Origin: Ceratobasidium sp. AG-K
Taxonomy: Eukaryota > Basidiomycota > Agaricomycetes > Cantharellales > Ceratobasidiaceae
Reading direction: 5' to 3'
DNA: 64,000 bases
Assembly: GCA_037039685.1 (NCBI GenBank)
Contig: JAWNGF010000006.1
Coordinates: 2,666,001-2,730,000, forward strand
Shown: piece by piece, positions 21,379 to 32,651 of the stretch
How the letters are laid out: each line of letters opens with the position of its first letter
How positions within the stretch are numbered: position 1 is the first letter of the stretch
Notes under the pieces: generated by a model
Seen by the model: the letters and a program-made list of their open reading frames with translations, nothing else
Database searches by the model: none
Told to the model about the DNA's origin: nothing
Position numbers and translations under genes: made by a program

Positions 21379-21791
21379 TGTCCTGACTTGGATCAATCAG
21401 GTGTGAAAAGGTTAAGGGGTTCAACTTAGACAAGTCTTAGAACCCAAGGAGTAGTGATAGTGAAGAGGATTGATTTAACAAGTCCTATTGGAGAGGAGGT
21501 CAAGCCTTGTCATTAACCGGCTTGACCTCTAGGTTTATATACATGAGGGATCAGTGCTATGTCATCATCTATCAGTGTGAGAAAGCTGAGTACAACCAAT
21601 GATAAGTGAGATAAGAGATATGACTCAACATTCTGGAAGTTCCAGAAGCACCACCAATATCAAATGAAAAGACAAATACATCACATGATACAAGTTAAGC
21701 GCCAGAGGACATTTGTACCAAAAAAGGAAAGTGTTCGGAAAAAAAGATATAAAATCAGAATAAAATGTCTGAGCTTAGTCAGCTCATGACA
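21379..21791 (-). repeat. 5' LTR of element 1 (family A)
   Basis: It is 413 bp and on the minus strand runs TGTCATGAGCTGAC...AAGTCAGGACA. The right edge joins the gag of element 4. A TATA box (minus strand ATATAAACC, about 21533-21545) precedes the predicted RNA start at about 21507. Confidence 0.92.
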
Positions 21792-22349
21792 GAAACGTTC
21801 AAAGCACACTTTATGGAACAATTCAGCGACCCTAACAAGAAAGCTAAAGCAGAGGCCAATATTTGAAGATGCAAACAAGTCAACTCAGCAGCAAATTATG
21901 CAACCAAGTTCCGCTTCCATATGGTTGATGTAAATTGGGGAGAGGAAGCCCTCATCAACCAATTCAAAGAAGGACTTAAACCAGAAATCAAAACAGAGTT
22001 AGCACAATTTGAACTTTCCCTTATCAATGTAGATGGGACCAAAAGGCGTCTAAACCTAAATCAATGGATAACCCTAGCAATCTCCATTGATCAGAAATTG
22101 CAACAAATTGGGACCTCCACTGGAAAGAAAGCATCTCAATCAACCACTACCGGCCAGACCTCTACAAAGCAGTTGCCAGACAAAGTATACAAGGCAAGGA
22201 TGGCATCAAACCAATGTCTGAAGTGCAGGCAAGAAGGACACTGTTCACTCAAATGCTTGTCCAAGGAATGGATAACAACCAAACCCAATGTAAAAGGAAG
22301 AGAAGCAACAATCATAGAAGAATTGGGAAAAGAAGGGGTCTCCCACTAA
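21792..22349 (+). pseudogene. gag: gag remnant of element 4
   Basis: It begins inside FKAHFMEQFSDPNKK. One TGA near 21864 replaces the CGA seen in element 3. The zinc knuckle reads CLKCRQEGHCSLKC. It ends at TAA (22347-22349). The slippery GGGAAAA is kept at 22325-22331. Confidence 0.85.
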
Positions 22350-25300
22350 CTGTGTGTGGAGAGACCAAAGAACTGGCAATGTCCTTTAGAGCAAACAAAG
22401 AATCCACAATTGTTTACAGCCACGTTGCCAGAATCACAGACCCAATCGCTACACTAATTGACTCTGGAGCCTCCTGGAATTTTGTTGATATTGCTTGGGC
22501 CAGGAAGAACAACATTGCCTTGAGTGATCTCCCTGTTCCTCAAAAGGTTATTGGAATACAAGGAAAGGAGCTGTCACACACAATCCGCTTCAAAGCACGT
22601 ATGGAGATCATGGTTGAAGGAAAAGTGTTTAAAGAAAAATGCTTTGCCATGCCTACCAGTGACACAAACATCATCCTAGGACTTACCTGGCTAGAAACCA
22701 TGAACCCTAGCATTGATTGGAAGCAAAAAAGCATCTCTTGGAGAGATGAGGAAATACATGGAAGAGAAGGAACCTTGGACCTTCTCCTGGAAGAATTAAA
22801 GGAGTTTGAGGATGTTTTTAGCAAAGAAAGGTTCAAACACATTCCAGATCACTGACCTTACAATTGTGCTATCAATTTCAAGGAAGGTGCGGAACTTCCA
22901 AAGCCAGCAAGACCTATACCTTTATCCCTGGCTGAATCCATTGCAATGAGAGAGTACCTTGATGAAGAACTTGCCACGGGAAGAATCAGGCCTAGCAAGT
23001 CCCCAATAGTGTTGGCATGCTTTTTTGTCAAAAAAACTGGGGCCACTGGGGGGACTATGATTGGTACAAGACCTACGACCCATTAACGCCATCACAAAGG
23101 ATGACAGATTCCCTATGCCCCTTATGGAAGACCTGCTTGACAAAATAAAGGATGCAAACATCTTCTCAAAAATCGACCTAAGGATGGGATTCAATAACAT
23201 CCGCATCAGGGAAGGAGACAAAAGGAAGACTGTGTTCAGGACAAAAGAAGGACTATTTGAATACATTGTCATGCCATTCGGACTGAAAAATGCACCAGCC
23301 ACATTTCAATGATATATGAATCACATCTTCCACAACAAAATCAATGTGTGTGTCATTGTTTATATTGACGACATCCTTGTCTTTTCAAAAACCCATTCTC
23401 AACATGTGGTGGACCTACGAGAAGTACTCCAAATCCTGAAGGAGAACAACCTTTTTGCAAAACTGCCAAAATGCAAGTTCTTTGTCTCAGAACTCATTTA
23501 CACAGGACTGAAGATCAGCAAGGAGGGTATATCCATGGACGAAAAAAAAATCAAGGCCATAAAGGAATGGAAGGAACCAAAAACGGTGAAACAAGTGCAA
23601 GCATTCTTAGGTTTTGCAAACTTCTATAGGAGATTTGTACCCAGTTTCTCTGAGATTGCTAAACCTCTCACAGGATTGACACAAAAGGATCTTCCATGGA
23701 AATGGGGGACAAAGAACAGAAAGCATTCAAAGGTATCAAGGAAATGATTTGCAAGGATCCCATACTCTGACACCCCAATCTGGAGAAGCCATTTTTTCTC
23801 AAAACCAATGCTAGTGGAGTAGCAATGGGGGCAATACTGTCCCAGAGACAAGAAGACAGAAGGCTACACCTGATTGCGTTCCTTTCCAAATCCTTCAACC
23901 CAGTGCAGATGAACTACAACGTTCACAATAAGGAACTTATGGCAATCATCAAAGCGCTCACACATTGGAGGCTTTACCTGGAAGGGATAAAGGAGGAAAT
24001 CACAATATACACAGACCACAGAAACCTCCAGTTCTGGAAAGATGCAAAGATGTTCAATTGGAGACATGCATGCTGGCACCAAATACTCGCTTCTTACAAC
24101 TTTGTGATTGTATACCAGCCAGGTGTTGTGAGCTAGCTTGCTCCATCGGACTCGCCTGCCTGTCTTCCTCTCTGTGTTATGTTTCCGTTTCCGTTTCTGT
24201 TTCTGTTTGCCGCGTTGCCACCTCCTTGTGGTTTTTCTGTTACATTGTGTAACGCGGCTGTGCTTTGTACAAGTCATGTCTGTTCATACAGCATGACTCA
24301 CATGGACACTCCTGACTGGCTGTTTTGTATGACTCGTGTGGCTGCGCCTTGTATGACTCAGCCACTTTGTGAATATATATAGAGGACCAACAAGCCTGGT
24401 AACCCCAGCTTGTTTTGTCTTGTCAAACATCCCCTTTGAGTGACACTTTGAACCACCCCTACCCTCAAGAGCCTACAGACACTTAAGTGTGTTGTGGTTC
24501 AAGAGGTCACTTAGGTCTTAGTGCCGTCCACTCTCCATCGCGGCTTGTCTCATAGCCACCAAGAAGAAGCTTACAACACCAGGAATCCTCTTGCAAAAAC
24601 CGGACCTACTGTCTAGAAGGGCAGACCACACTGAAATTCTGTCAATGGAACAAGTCATGATTGCTGACAAAAAATTCCGAGGTTTTGCAGGAGGATTCAA
24701 GGAAGACATCATTAGTGATATTATCAAAGCTCAACAAGAAGATCCAGGGCTACATGGAGTAATTGAACTCTGCAAGAAGAAAGAATTGCTACCTAGGAGT
24801 ATTCTGTCCAGTGTAAGGGATTATGAACTACGCAAAGGACTACTGTGGTACAAAGGAAAGATTGTAGTTCCAGAAGACAAGGATTGCCGTTTAACAGTAT
24901 TGAGGCTGCACCATGACTCACCTATTGCTGGTCATCAAGGACATGCAAGAACCCTGGAACTTGTTTTGAGACACTACTACTGGCCAGGAATGAAGGAAAG
25001 TGTCAACAAATACGTAGATTCATGCAAACAGTGTCAAAGAGCGAAAGGAACAAAAACGCAAGCTCCTTTGAAACTGTTACAAATTGCAAACAAGCCATGG
25101 GAAGACATAGTGTACAACTTCATCATAAAACTCCCTAAATCAAAGGGAATGGACAGCATTCTTGTTGTAGTGGACAGATTCTCCAGGATGGCACATTTCA
25201 TACCATGCAGGGAGTCGCACAAGGCAAACAAATTAGCAGAGCTATTCCTGTGCAACGTCTGGAAACTTCACAGATTTCCCAAAAGCACTGTATTGGACCA

Positions 25301-26474
25301 AGGAAGCACTTTTAACAGCAAACTGCTGAAAGCAATCTACAAGAAAATTGGGGTCTCACCTGCCTTTAGTGCTGCATACCACCCTCAAACTGACAGAATT
25401 ACAGAATGAGTTAACCAATGGCTAGAAGCATGGCTGCACACCTTTGTCAATCACCATCAGGACAATTGGGTGGAATTACTGCCTGTTGCCAAATTCTGTT
25501 ACAACATGCACAAGCACAGGGTGACAGGAAAGAGCCCTTTTGAACTCGTCTATGGAAAAGAACCTTTATGGAATGTATCCAGTGTAGTGACAGAAGTTCC
25601 TGAAGCAAACACTGTAACAACAAGATGGGAAGAAGCTAGGAAAGAAGCTGTCACCGCTATGGAACTACATCAAATAAAGGAAGAAAACGTCAAGGAAGAG
25701 TACCAGGAAGGAGATCTTGTATGGTTATTTGGACCAGACATCAAATCAAACAGACTGTCCAAAAAGCTGGATAATAAGAAGTTTGGACCCTTTCCAGTGA
25801 AAAAGAAGATTTCCACTCATGCATACAAACTCAAACTTCCACTGACTATGCAAAAGTACCCTATATTTCAAATTGATCTTCTAAGCCAGTACAGGACAGA
25901 AAAGGAGTTCAATCAGAACCAACCACATCCTCTGCCAATCATGACAGAAGAAGGAAGCAAAGAATATGAAGTAGAAAGGATTGTTGATTGGAAAGTGACA
26001 AAGGAGGGATTATTCTACAGAATACAATGGAAAGGGTACGGGGAGGAAGATGACACGGAACAATGGGTGGAGGACATTGGCCACCTAACTGAAATAGTGT
26101 GGAAGTTTCTGAAGAAACACCCTGAAGCACCAACACCCGCAAATTTCAAAGGAAAGATAAAAGGCAAAGGGGCAAGAGAGGAGGAACCCATCTGCAAAAC
26201 TTGCAACTACTCACAAAGCCACCCATCACTCTACTATCTCAACCTTTCCTGTCCATCACAATGCCTGCTGTTTCCCGCACTACCATCACCAACAACCTTG
26301 TTTGTGTCCTTGATGGACCAGCGTTTGCTACAGCAAGGATCCTGGATGCTGGGGCTGCCCTCTACGTCTTCAAGAGGTCGCAGCAAAGCCCAGGCAGAAT
26401 GCAATTCCAGGCATTGGACAACATCCTCCACTCAAACCTGGGGGAATTCCAGTGGGTTGGCAAGAAATGGCTGA
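22331..26474 (+). pseudogene. pol: pol remnant of element 4
   Basis: It is homologous to family-B pol along its whole length: protease (LIDSGASWNF), RT (VYIDDILVFSK near 23.37 kb), RNase H, integrase (HHDSPIAGHQGH, CKQCQRAKG, YHPQTDRITE) and chromodomain-like tail (YRIQWKGYGEEDD near 26.03 kb). Breaks include TGA near 22853, 23310 and 25407 and frame changes near 23.04 and 23.74 kb. A solo LTR sits at 24124-24578. When that LTR and one CCAGG are removed, the RNase H-integrase frame is continuous. Confidence 0.88.
24124..24578 (+). repeat. Solo family-B LTR in pol of element 4
   Basis: It is 455 bp, from TGTTGTGAGCTAGC to CTTACAACA, with the target repeat CCAGG on both sides (24119-24123, 24579-24583). 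Confidence 0.94.
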
Positions 26475-27025
26475 CAAGAATGCAACTGGCAAGGAAGGAC
26501 ATCTTCATGTGCCAAGGATGCACTGCATTTCAGGTCTCAGAGGTTGTCCTCCTGTCCACACATATGCTTGGGGTTGTCAAATGGGGGATGGAAGGAGCAT
26601 ACTTGAGCAAATGGGTACCAGGTTAAGATGGGAGACTGCCAATGCTCTGACCCAAGTGGAATGACACCTGGGATGCCAACTACAAAAAGGACATGAGCAA
26701 CTGGAGGATGGAGAGGGGTAGATACCAGAAGGAGAAGTTTGAGTGGGCACCATACTGGTGGAGGAAGGAGGAGACCAATGTGTTGGCATGGAAGGAAGGA
26801 GAGCCAGATGTGTGACAATGGGATGAGGAATTTGTGGAGGCCCAGGAGAGGGTTTTGGACTGGTCCAAGGGGGACTGGACAAAGGAAGAGACCTGGGAAG
26901 AATGGGAGAAGTTCTCAGATGAACCAGGTAACACTGTGTTCAATCCCATCAACCTGACCCTGGAAGAGGACGAAGGACTTGAGGACTATATGCTGCATAA
27001 GGGGCAGGAGTGCGCAGTACAGTGA
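26261..27025 (+). pseudogene. ORF3 remnant of element 4
   Basis: The ATG at 26261 begins MPAVSRTTITNN. The first 120 codons are strongly conserved with element 3. A TAA follows at 26624-26626. A TGA near 26813 replaces the CGA of element 3. Beyond it the frame is open to a stop at 27023-27025. Confidence 0.75.
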
Positions 27026-27055
27026 GTCCATTCAAGTCCCCCAAAACAGACTCTT

Positions 27056-27067
27056 AGGGGGGAGTAA
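27056..27067 (+). other. Polypurine tract of element 4
   Basis: AGGGGGGAGTAA lies directly before the 3' LTR and is identical to the other family-B copies. Confidence 0.7.
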
Positions 27068-27534
27068 TGTCGTGAGCCAGCTCTCTCCATTAGACTTGTC
27101 TTGCGCCTCACCCTCCTGCTCTCTCGTGTGTTGTTCTGTTTGGTTGTGTTTTGTCTTCTCCTGTGCCACGTTGCCACGTCCTTGTGGTTGTTCTGTTACA
27201 TTGTGTAATGCAGCTGTGCTTTGTACAAGTCATGACTACCTGCGCAGCATGACTCACACAGACACTCCTGGTTGGCTTGTATGTATGACTCATGTGGCTG
27301 CACCTTGTATGACTCGGCCTCTTTCTGAATATATATATAGGACCAACAAGCCTGGTAACCCCAGCTTGTTTTGTCTTGTCAAACATCCCCTTTGAGTGAC
27401 ACTTTGAACCACCCCTACCCTTAAGAGTCTACAGCCACTTAAGTGTGGTGCAATTCAAGAGGTCTATTAGGTCTTAGTGCCATCCACTCTCCATCATGGC
27501 TTGTCTCATAGCCACCAAGAAGAAGCTTACGACA
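27068..27534 (+). repeat. 3' LTR of element 4 (family B, 467 bp)
   Basis: It runs from TGTCGTGAGCC to CTTACGACA. It is slightly longer than the other copies, with many substitutions; for example the TAACGCGG of other copies reads TAATGCAG. The right flank starts CCACC, the expected target repeat, whose partner is outside the window. Confidence 0.9.
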
Positions 27535-28062
27535 CCACCCAGATGCCAGGCATTTACTTGATTGGCCTTCCCCAGTGCAAGTCTGTGCTTTTTCAAGAAT
27601 AACAATACCTCCTCCCCACAATTTCCAGACTGAATGGCTGGCCCATGCATTTGATGTGCAATAAAAGACAAACAAGTTTTGTAAGTCTGCTGTTTGCAAG
27701 TACCCCTTTACAATTGTGTACAGACACATTCTAACCACTAGGGCACTTTTAGACAGTGATAGTAATAGTGTTGTAATTTTGGGAACACTCCTCATTGCAT
27801 TCAGCGTTTGTAAGCCTGGATCACCCTGTTGACCGACTACTGCAGGGCCACAACCCCATCCCTTGATGAGTGAGTCAAGACTGAGGTCACTACTAATATT
27901 GAGTAGGCAGTTGAAATTACAAACAACACATGGTTTGTACTACTTTCCTGCTAGTATAGCATCATGAATCTGCAGATATTGTACTCTGGCCCTTTTTTTG
28001 TTACGCTATTCCTCAATTCGTATTGCACTCGTTCATTTACTATCAAGTTGCGCTCATGCTGA
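27535..28062 (+). other. Spacer between element 4 and the bicupin gene
   Basis: No gene is supported here. Short minus-strand frames exist but lack any recognisable motif. The sequence is CpG-poor like the adjoining repeats. Confidence 0.5.
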
Positions 28063-28073
28063 GCCTATAAAAA
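28063..28073 (+). promoter_or_regulatory. TATA box of the bicupin gene
   Basis: CCTATAAAAAC lies about 100 bp before the ATG at 28168. The segment between is pyrimidine-rich (CTCCACTCACT). Confidence 0.55.
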
Positions 28074-28167
28074 CAGCACCTAACAAGCCAACAGTCCTCA
28101 GAGATCTCCTCCACTCACTACACTCAGCTCTTTCACCGTTCCAGCCCTTTTATCAGCTGCTTCAGCC

Positions 28168-30966
28168 ATGATCACTCTGTTCATTATTGCTCTTGCCCTC
28201 ACAGCCCTTGTCTTGGGTGCACCCACTCCAGCCGTCCAAGTTAGGGCATCCACACTCAAGTTAGTATCTTCCATTAACCCCTCCTTGACCATGGACTCTG
28301 CCTGGCTGGTTCCAACCATACCTTATGCTTCTAACAACCCCAACGAGTCCTATCTCAACAAGTTCCAGGCCAAGAAACCAGAGGCCATCCATGGCTCCAG
28401 GGGTGCAAACATCCTTGGTCATCAGAACATTCCACTCAACAGGCAGAACCCCAACTTTCTTGCCAGCCCAAGCACTGATAGTGGTGTGGTGTAAGTGTTA
28501 TCATGGTTTCCACTGGCCTACATCTGAAACTGGATTGCAGCCCCAACGTCAAGTGGCCATTTGGCTTGCCCAACAACCATCTACAGGATGGTGGTTGGGC
28601 ACATCTGCAAAACAGTATGCAGTCACTTTGTATATGCCGTCTAGTCCCCTCATCTTTCTGTAGTCAACAAGATGCCAATCACAACAACTATGGCTGGTGT
28701 GAACATGCATCTCAAGGCAGGCGCCATTCAGTAGGTCCCCATGTCTGAAACCCAGCATGGCATTGTTTGGCTGACACTTATCAGTGAGCTTCACTGGCAT
28801 GTCACTGCCAAGGTACAACACATAAGATAGACTAGCTAATGAAATACTAACTTCTCATCGCATTCTTAAGTGGGCTTACATCTTGGCAGTGAGTAGTTCA
28901 GAAGTCAAATTTTGACCTGTAGCAATTGATGGAGTGGAATCAAGGGAAGCTGCTGGGTTGTCCTTGTCAACTCTCAAGGCCAAAATTACATCTCCAAGGT
29001 GGTATGTTGGTTGAAGTCCAGGGATCTGATCTCATGCTGACTTGGCTTGGTGCAAACCCAGTATCTGGCAATCTTTGGTACTTCCCACCTGGTATTCCTC
29101 ACATCCTCCAAGGACTTGGTGACATTGACAACAGACACAAGTTCCTTCTCATATGTATATCATCTACTAAGATTGTACAGTGGTGGCTGATGGTACATAT
29201 AGGTATTTGATAGTGGAGACTTTAGTGAAGACTCTACCTTCTTGGTCACTGACTGGATGGCACATGTACCCAAGGAAGTCCTCAGCAAGAACTTCAAGGT
29301 CAACACTTCTGCATTTGACCATATCCCCCCAGCTGTGAGCTGTACATGATCCCCTCTGCTGTTCTGTGCAAGGAGGACCCAAACCAGGATGCTGTGAAGA
29401 GCCCACAGGGAGTATCAACACTTCCTTACACTTTTGCTGCATCCAAGGCCAACTCCACCAAGGTGCATCTCCTATCATTGTTCTCTGTAGCTGTGACTGA
29501 GTATTGTGCCCAACCAGGTTCCCAGAGGGACTGTCAAGGTTGTGGATAGCCATACTTTCAAGGTGCAAATACAATGGCAATGGCCAAGGTAAGAGTCCAT
29601 TTATTGTTCATTCCCATATATGCAGGCCAATCAAACCTGAATCATTTAGGTCACTGTGGAAGTGGGAGGCATGCGCAAGCTTCATGTGAGTTGAACCCAG
29701 TACAGTTCTGCTTAATCAGCTGTCTAACCTATGATATCTCCAGTGGCACCCAATGGAGCCTGAATGGGCCTACTTTATGTGTGTGCAGCCACCACTGGCA
29801 GCATAGTGATATTCTAATTTGCTCCACATGCTGTGAGGGAAATGCACAAGTCACAGTCTTTGCTTCCAAGGCCAATGCTTGCACCTTTGATTGTCAGGGT
29901 GGGGATATCAGTGTGTTGCCTTCCAGCAGTAGCATCACAGTATCATCTAACCTTGAACTGATAAGGTTACATTCCTCTGTCTTACAGCCACTACGTTGAG
30001 AATATCAGAAATACCACCCTCAAGTGCCTGGAGATCTTCAACTCTGACAAATATGAGGACATCTCACTCAACCAGTGGCTTGCCTTGACTCCCCCTGACA
30101 TTGTCAAGGTGAGTGCTTTACACCTGGTGGCACAAGAGTTTACTAAGCAATAAATATCCTTAGGCTCACTTGCAGTCTCTGCAAAAAGAAATGGGTAAAA
30201 TAACATGAAATATCATGTTATAACACCATTACTCCATAAACATTCCCCCCACTATCATTACACCAGATTACACCACCCCAGGTGTAATGACATGACATAA
30301 CATGGAATGAGACCCAAGACAAACTGCTTCCAAATGCAACATATGACCAGACCGGGATGGCAGCCCAGCCCAAATAGGGAACCAATATAACCATATAAGG
30401 CATGATCAACTGACACAAGCCTGACCAATTTCATTACCTAATCATAGGTGAACAAGCTTATGTGATACTGACTAAGAAATTTGAAATTATTTTGGTACTG
30501 CATGTGCCTCCCTCGGCACCTGACTCTGCCTTTGCAACTGATCCCCAACTTCCCACCAAGCCTTTGACAAACCACTCCCCTGTCCCCTTGCCCATGTAGG
30601 TTCTTCTTCACCTGGGGGTACTTCATAGCATTTAGCCCCTTTGGTCAACAAGGGATAAAAATCGCATGGTGGGATCAAGAGTTGACACTGCATTGGAAAT
30701 GCATTGGAAATGGAAAACTACCAAATTGGGAAGATTTCAAATTGACTTTAGGTTCTCATTCTTGTTTTGGCATGGTTTTCATCACTAGTGTAATTTCATG
30801 TAATTACACTTTGAGTGTAATAACACCTCATGACACCATATAACACCTTAAACATTCCCCCACTATCATTGCACTCCAGGTTTTTCCAGAGACGTTGAGC
30901 AATGAGACCATTAGTAAGCGCCAGAAGGTCAGGCTGACCATTGTTGGGCCCGGCCTATTGGAATGA
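28168..30966 (+). pseudogene. Oxalate-decarboxylase-like bicupin gene, probably decayed
   Basis: The ATG at 28168 opens a signal peptide (MITLFIIALALTALVLG). Exon 1 continues through SYLNKFQAKKPEAIHGSRG to STDSGVV. Later exons read PNVKWPFGLPNNHLQDGGW, ITTTMAGVNMHLKAGAI, ELHWHVTAK (first cupin), LWYFPPGIPHILQGLG, FSEDSTFLVTDWMAHVPKEV, VTVEVGGMRKLH then WHPMEPEWAY (second cupin), QVTVFASKANACTFD, HYVEN and LNQWLALTPPDIVK. A long intron (about 30110-30890) precedes the last exon, which ends at 30966. The family converts oxalate to formate and CO2 with manganese bound by H-x-H..E..H in each cupin. The first-cupin Glu is Lys here, and some exon joints keep no frame (about 29.04, 29.93 kb). Several Arg positions are His or Cys as expected from CpG loss. 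A decayed gene is the better reading; an unusual functional relative cannot be excluded. Confidence 0.68.
30225..30885 (+). repeat. Direct repeats inside the long last intron
   Basis: About 45 bp around 30225-30272 (ATAACACC..ACATTCCCCCCACTATCATTACACCAG) recur at about 30838-30883. The second copy forms the intron 3' end. The 560 bp between have no ORF. Either the intron grew by duplication of its acceptor region, or a non-autonomous insert lies between the repeats. Confidence 0.5.
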
Positions 30967-31276
30967 GCACAATGAGTCGATGTATGCACATGATTAATTG
31001 AAGATAGAGTTTGAGTTCTGTTAATGTGCCTTAGAACAAAGAATGAAATATATGATGTTGGCTTGGAACGATCGGGAGTCCCTATTTGTGGCCTGACATC
31101 AACAGATACAGCCCATACAAAGTATTAGCCCCGGATGGGATTTGACGGAGGGAATGCACAGCCACTCCAGTTGTCCAAGTTTGTGGCCATATCACGTGCA
31201 CCTACGTTGCCACCCAGCGCCCCAGTTTGACGCTCTACCACTCGACGACCAGCAGCTCAACTTACAAATTACAATT

Positions 31277-32651
31277 ATGGGTGGAACTTCTGTCGCTCTT
31301 CGTCCTACGGGACCCGGCCAGCTCACAGGTACTATACTTCTCAATTACCATTTTATTATTTGTTATTCACAGTACATCGTTATCTTATGTAAATCTCGTT
31401 ATTCTCGCGATACGTCGATCCTGTCAATCGTTTCACGTCTTTCAAGACGACGAGAGTCACAGTGACATCGAGGTCGCACCCTCGGAAATCGAAGTTCTCG
31501 AAAATCAGTTCCAGGAGAGTTGTATCATTACCCGTGACGACGAACCGCTTGGTCCGTGCAGGGTACTCCGTTCGCTCACCAATGGCAATTCTGTGAGTTC
31601 ACCACGGGATATAACATTACTCCTTGCTAATTGGTCGACATTTATTAGGTGGAGCAACTGGAGTATGCGTGGGGCGTAAAGAAAGGAGAGCTGGGGCTCG
31701 ACACGCGTCACAACGAAATCTGTCGTAAGCACGTCTGTTGATTATTGTGTTTAACGAGGCTCAGCTATGGGATAAACTAGTGCGGCTGGACCTCCAGAAG
31801 ACGTTCGAAACCGGGAACTGGGCACTCGTTCCACACATGGACGTCTTGAAGGAGGTAGCCACTCGGACCCTGTTGCTTACGCAATCCACTAAGCCACGAC
31901 CACTCTACACCCAGGTGAGTAGACATAGTAACGAAGCTTCAATGCGCGATAAGCTCACCGTGCTTCTCACTTCCAGTGGTTCCCGAACCAAGTCTACAAC
32001 TATCAATTCTTCCATTTTAGAGGCGCGCCTAATGTTTTGACCCGCGTCAGCGACGAGCCCGGCAAGGATTTCGAGCTCTACCGAGCCCCATTCGACAAGG
32101 TCCCGGTCGTTCAAGCACAAGTTCATCCGTACTTTGCCATTTGTGATGTGGCACAAAAGTCGTTCTCCCACCAATTCTCTAGTGGCAGTGGCGCCACCAA
32201 GCTCGGCCAGATCCGTCCTGACCTTCAAGACTGCGTAGACCTGTGCGCCGCCATCTTCTCCCAGTGGATGAACGTACGCGTTCCCGCCGAAGCTCCAAAG
32301 CCGGTTGCTTCCTCCTCTCGGGACCGCACTACCTCGCTTGGGGGTGCGTCCCTCGATGCTCAGGAGCTGGCACGCCAGCAAAAGCGTCTACGCAAGCTCA
32401 AGGAAAAGAAGCTCCACAGGGTGTCAATTAGCAACGATCTTCGCACAATGTCGCCCAAGGATCTTCCCCCAATGTCGATCGTTGGTGATTTCCCGCCTAC
32501 GGCTCCGCGCAAGAAGCCTTTGGCTCCTCCAGAGTCGAGTGTCGGGGATTCACCTGGTAAGTGTTAATTCATCCCTTTGTTGGAGTGTACTAAATCGGAA
32601 GCAGTTGTTCCCCAGCCTCAGGCAACCCAAGTTATGGAAGAAATCGAGTAG
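31277..32651 (+). CDS. Hypothetical protein, HNH-nuclease-like family
   Basis: Six exons fit in phase: 31277-31328, 31447-31592, 31649-31724, 31781-31914, 31977-32556 and 32605-32651, giving 344 aa. All introns are GT-AG. The middle part (CIITRDDEPLGPC, LEYAWGVKKGELGLDTRHNE, ICLRLDLQKTF, WALVP) resembles the basidiomycete group of HNH-domain proteins. In that group a C-H-I/V core usually follows the first segment; here it reads PCRV, so the expected His is Arg and nuclease activity is doubtful. Late in the protein YFAICDVAQKS fits the same group. The C-terminal 100 residues are basic and Ser/Pro-rich (RQQKRLRKLKEKKLHR). The family assignment is from memory of motif patterns and needs a profile search. 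Confidence 0.62.

Larger units (their letters stand above)
1..21791 (-). mobile_element. Element 1: family-A chromodomain Ty3/Gypsy retrotransposon, interrupted
   Basis: On the minus strand the order is 5' LTR (21379-21791), leader with a coiled-coil ORF, gag, pol (protease, RT, RNase H, integrase, chromodomain) and 3' LTR (1-381, cut by the window edge). The body is split by a solo family-A LTR (20437-20850) and by element 2 (5415-19872). Removing each insertion and one copy of its 5-bp target duplication (TAGTC, TGTTC) restores contiguous sequence. The right edge lies inside the gag of element 4, with GAAAC (21792-21796) as the expected target duplication. Its partner lies left of the window. 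Pol has three in-frame stops, so this copy is dead as it stands. Confidence 0.88.
21792..27534 (+). mobile_element. Element 4: degenerate family-B retrotransposon (right part)
   Basis: It holds the C-terminal part of gag, pol, ORF3 and a 3' LTR in + orientation. The 5' half is missing because element 1 inserted in gag; it should lie left of the window. It has many stops, at least two frame changes and a solo LTR in pol. It is the oldest layer and the most CpG-poor of the family-B copies here. Confidence 0.92.

Noticed and set aside
20437..21791. Inverted-repeat (foldback) transposon or Helitron
   Set aside because: The left LTR has its own TAGTC target repeat and the right LTR is the 5' LTR of element 1.
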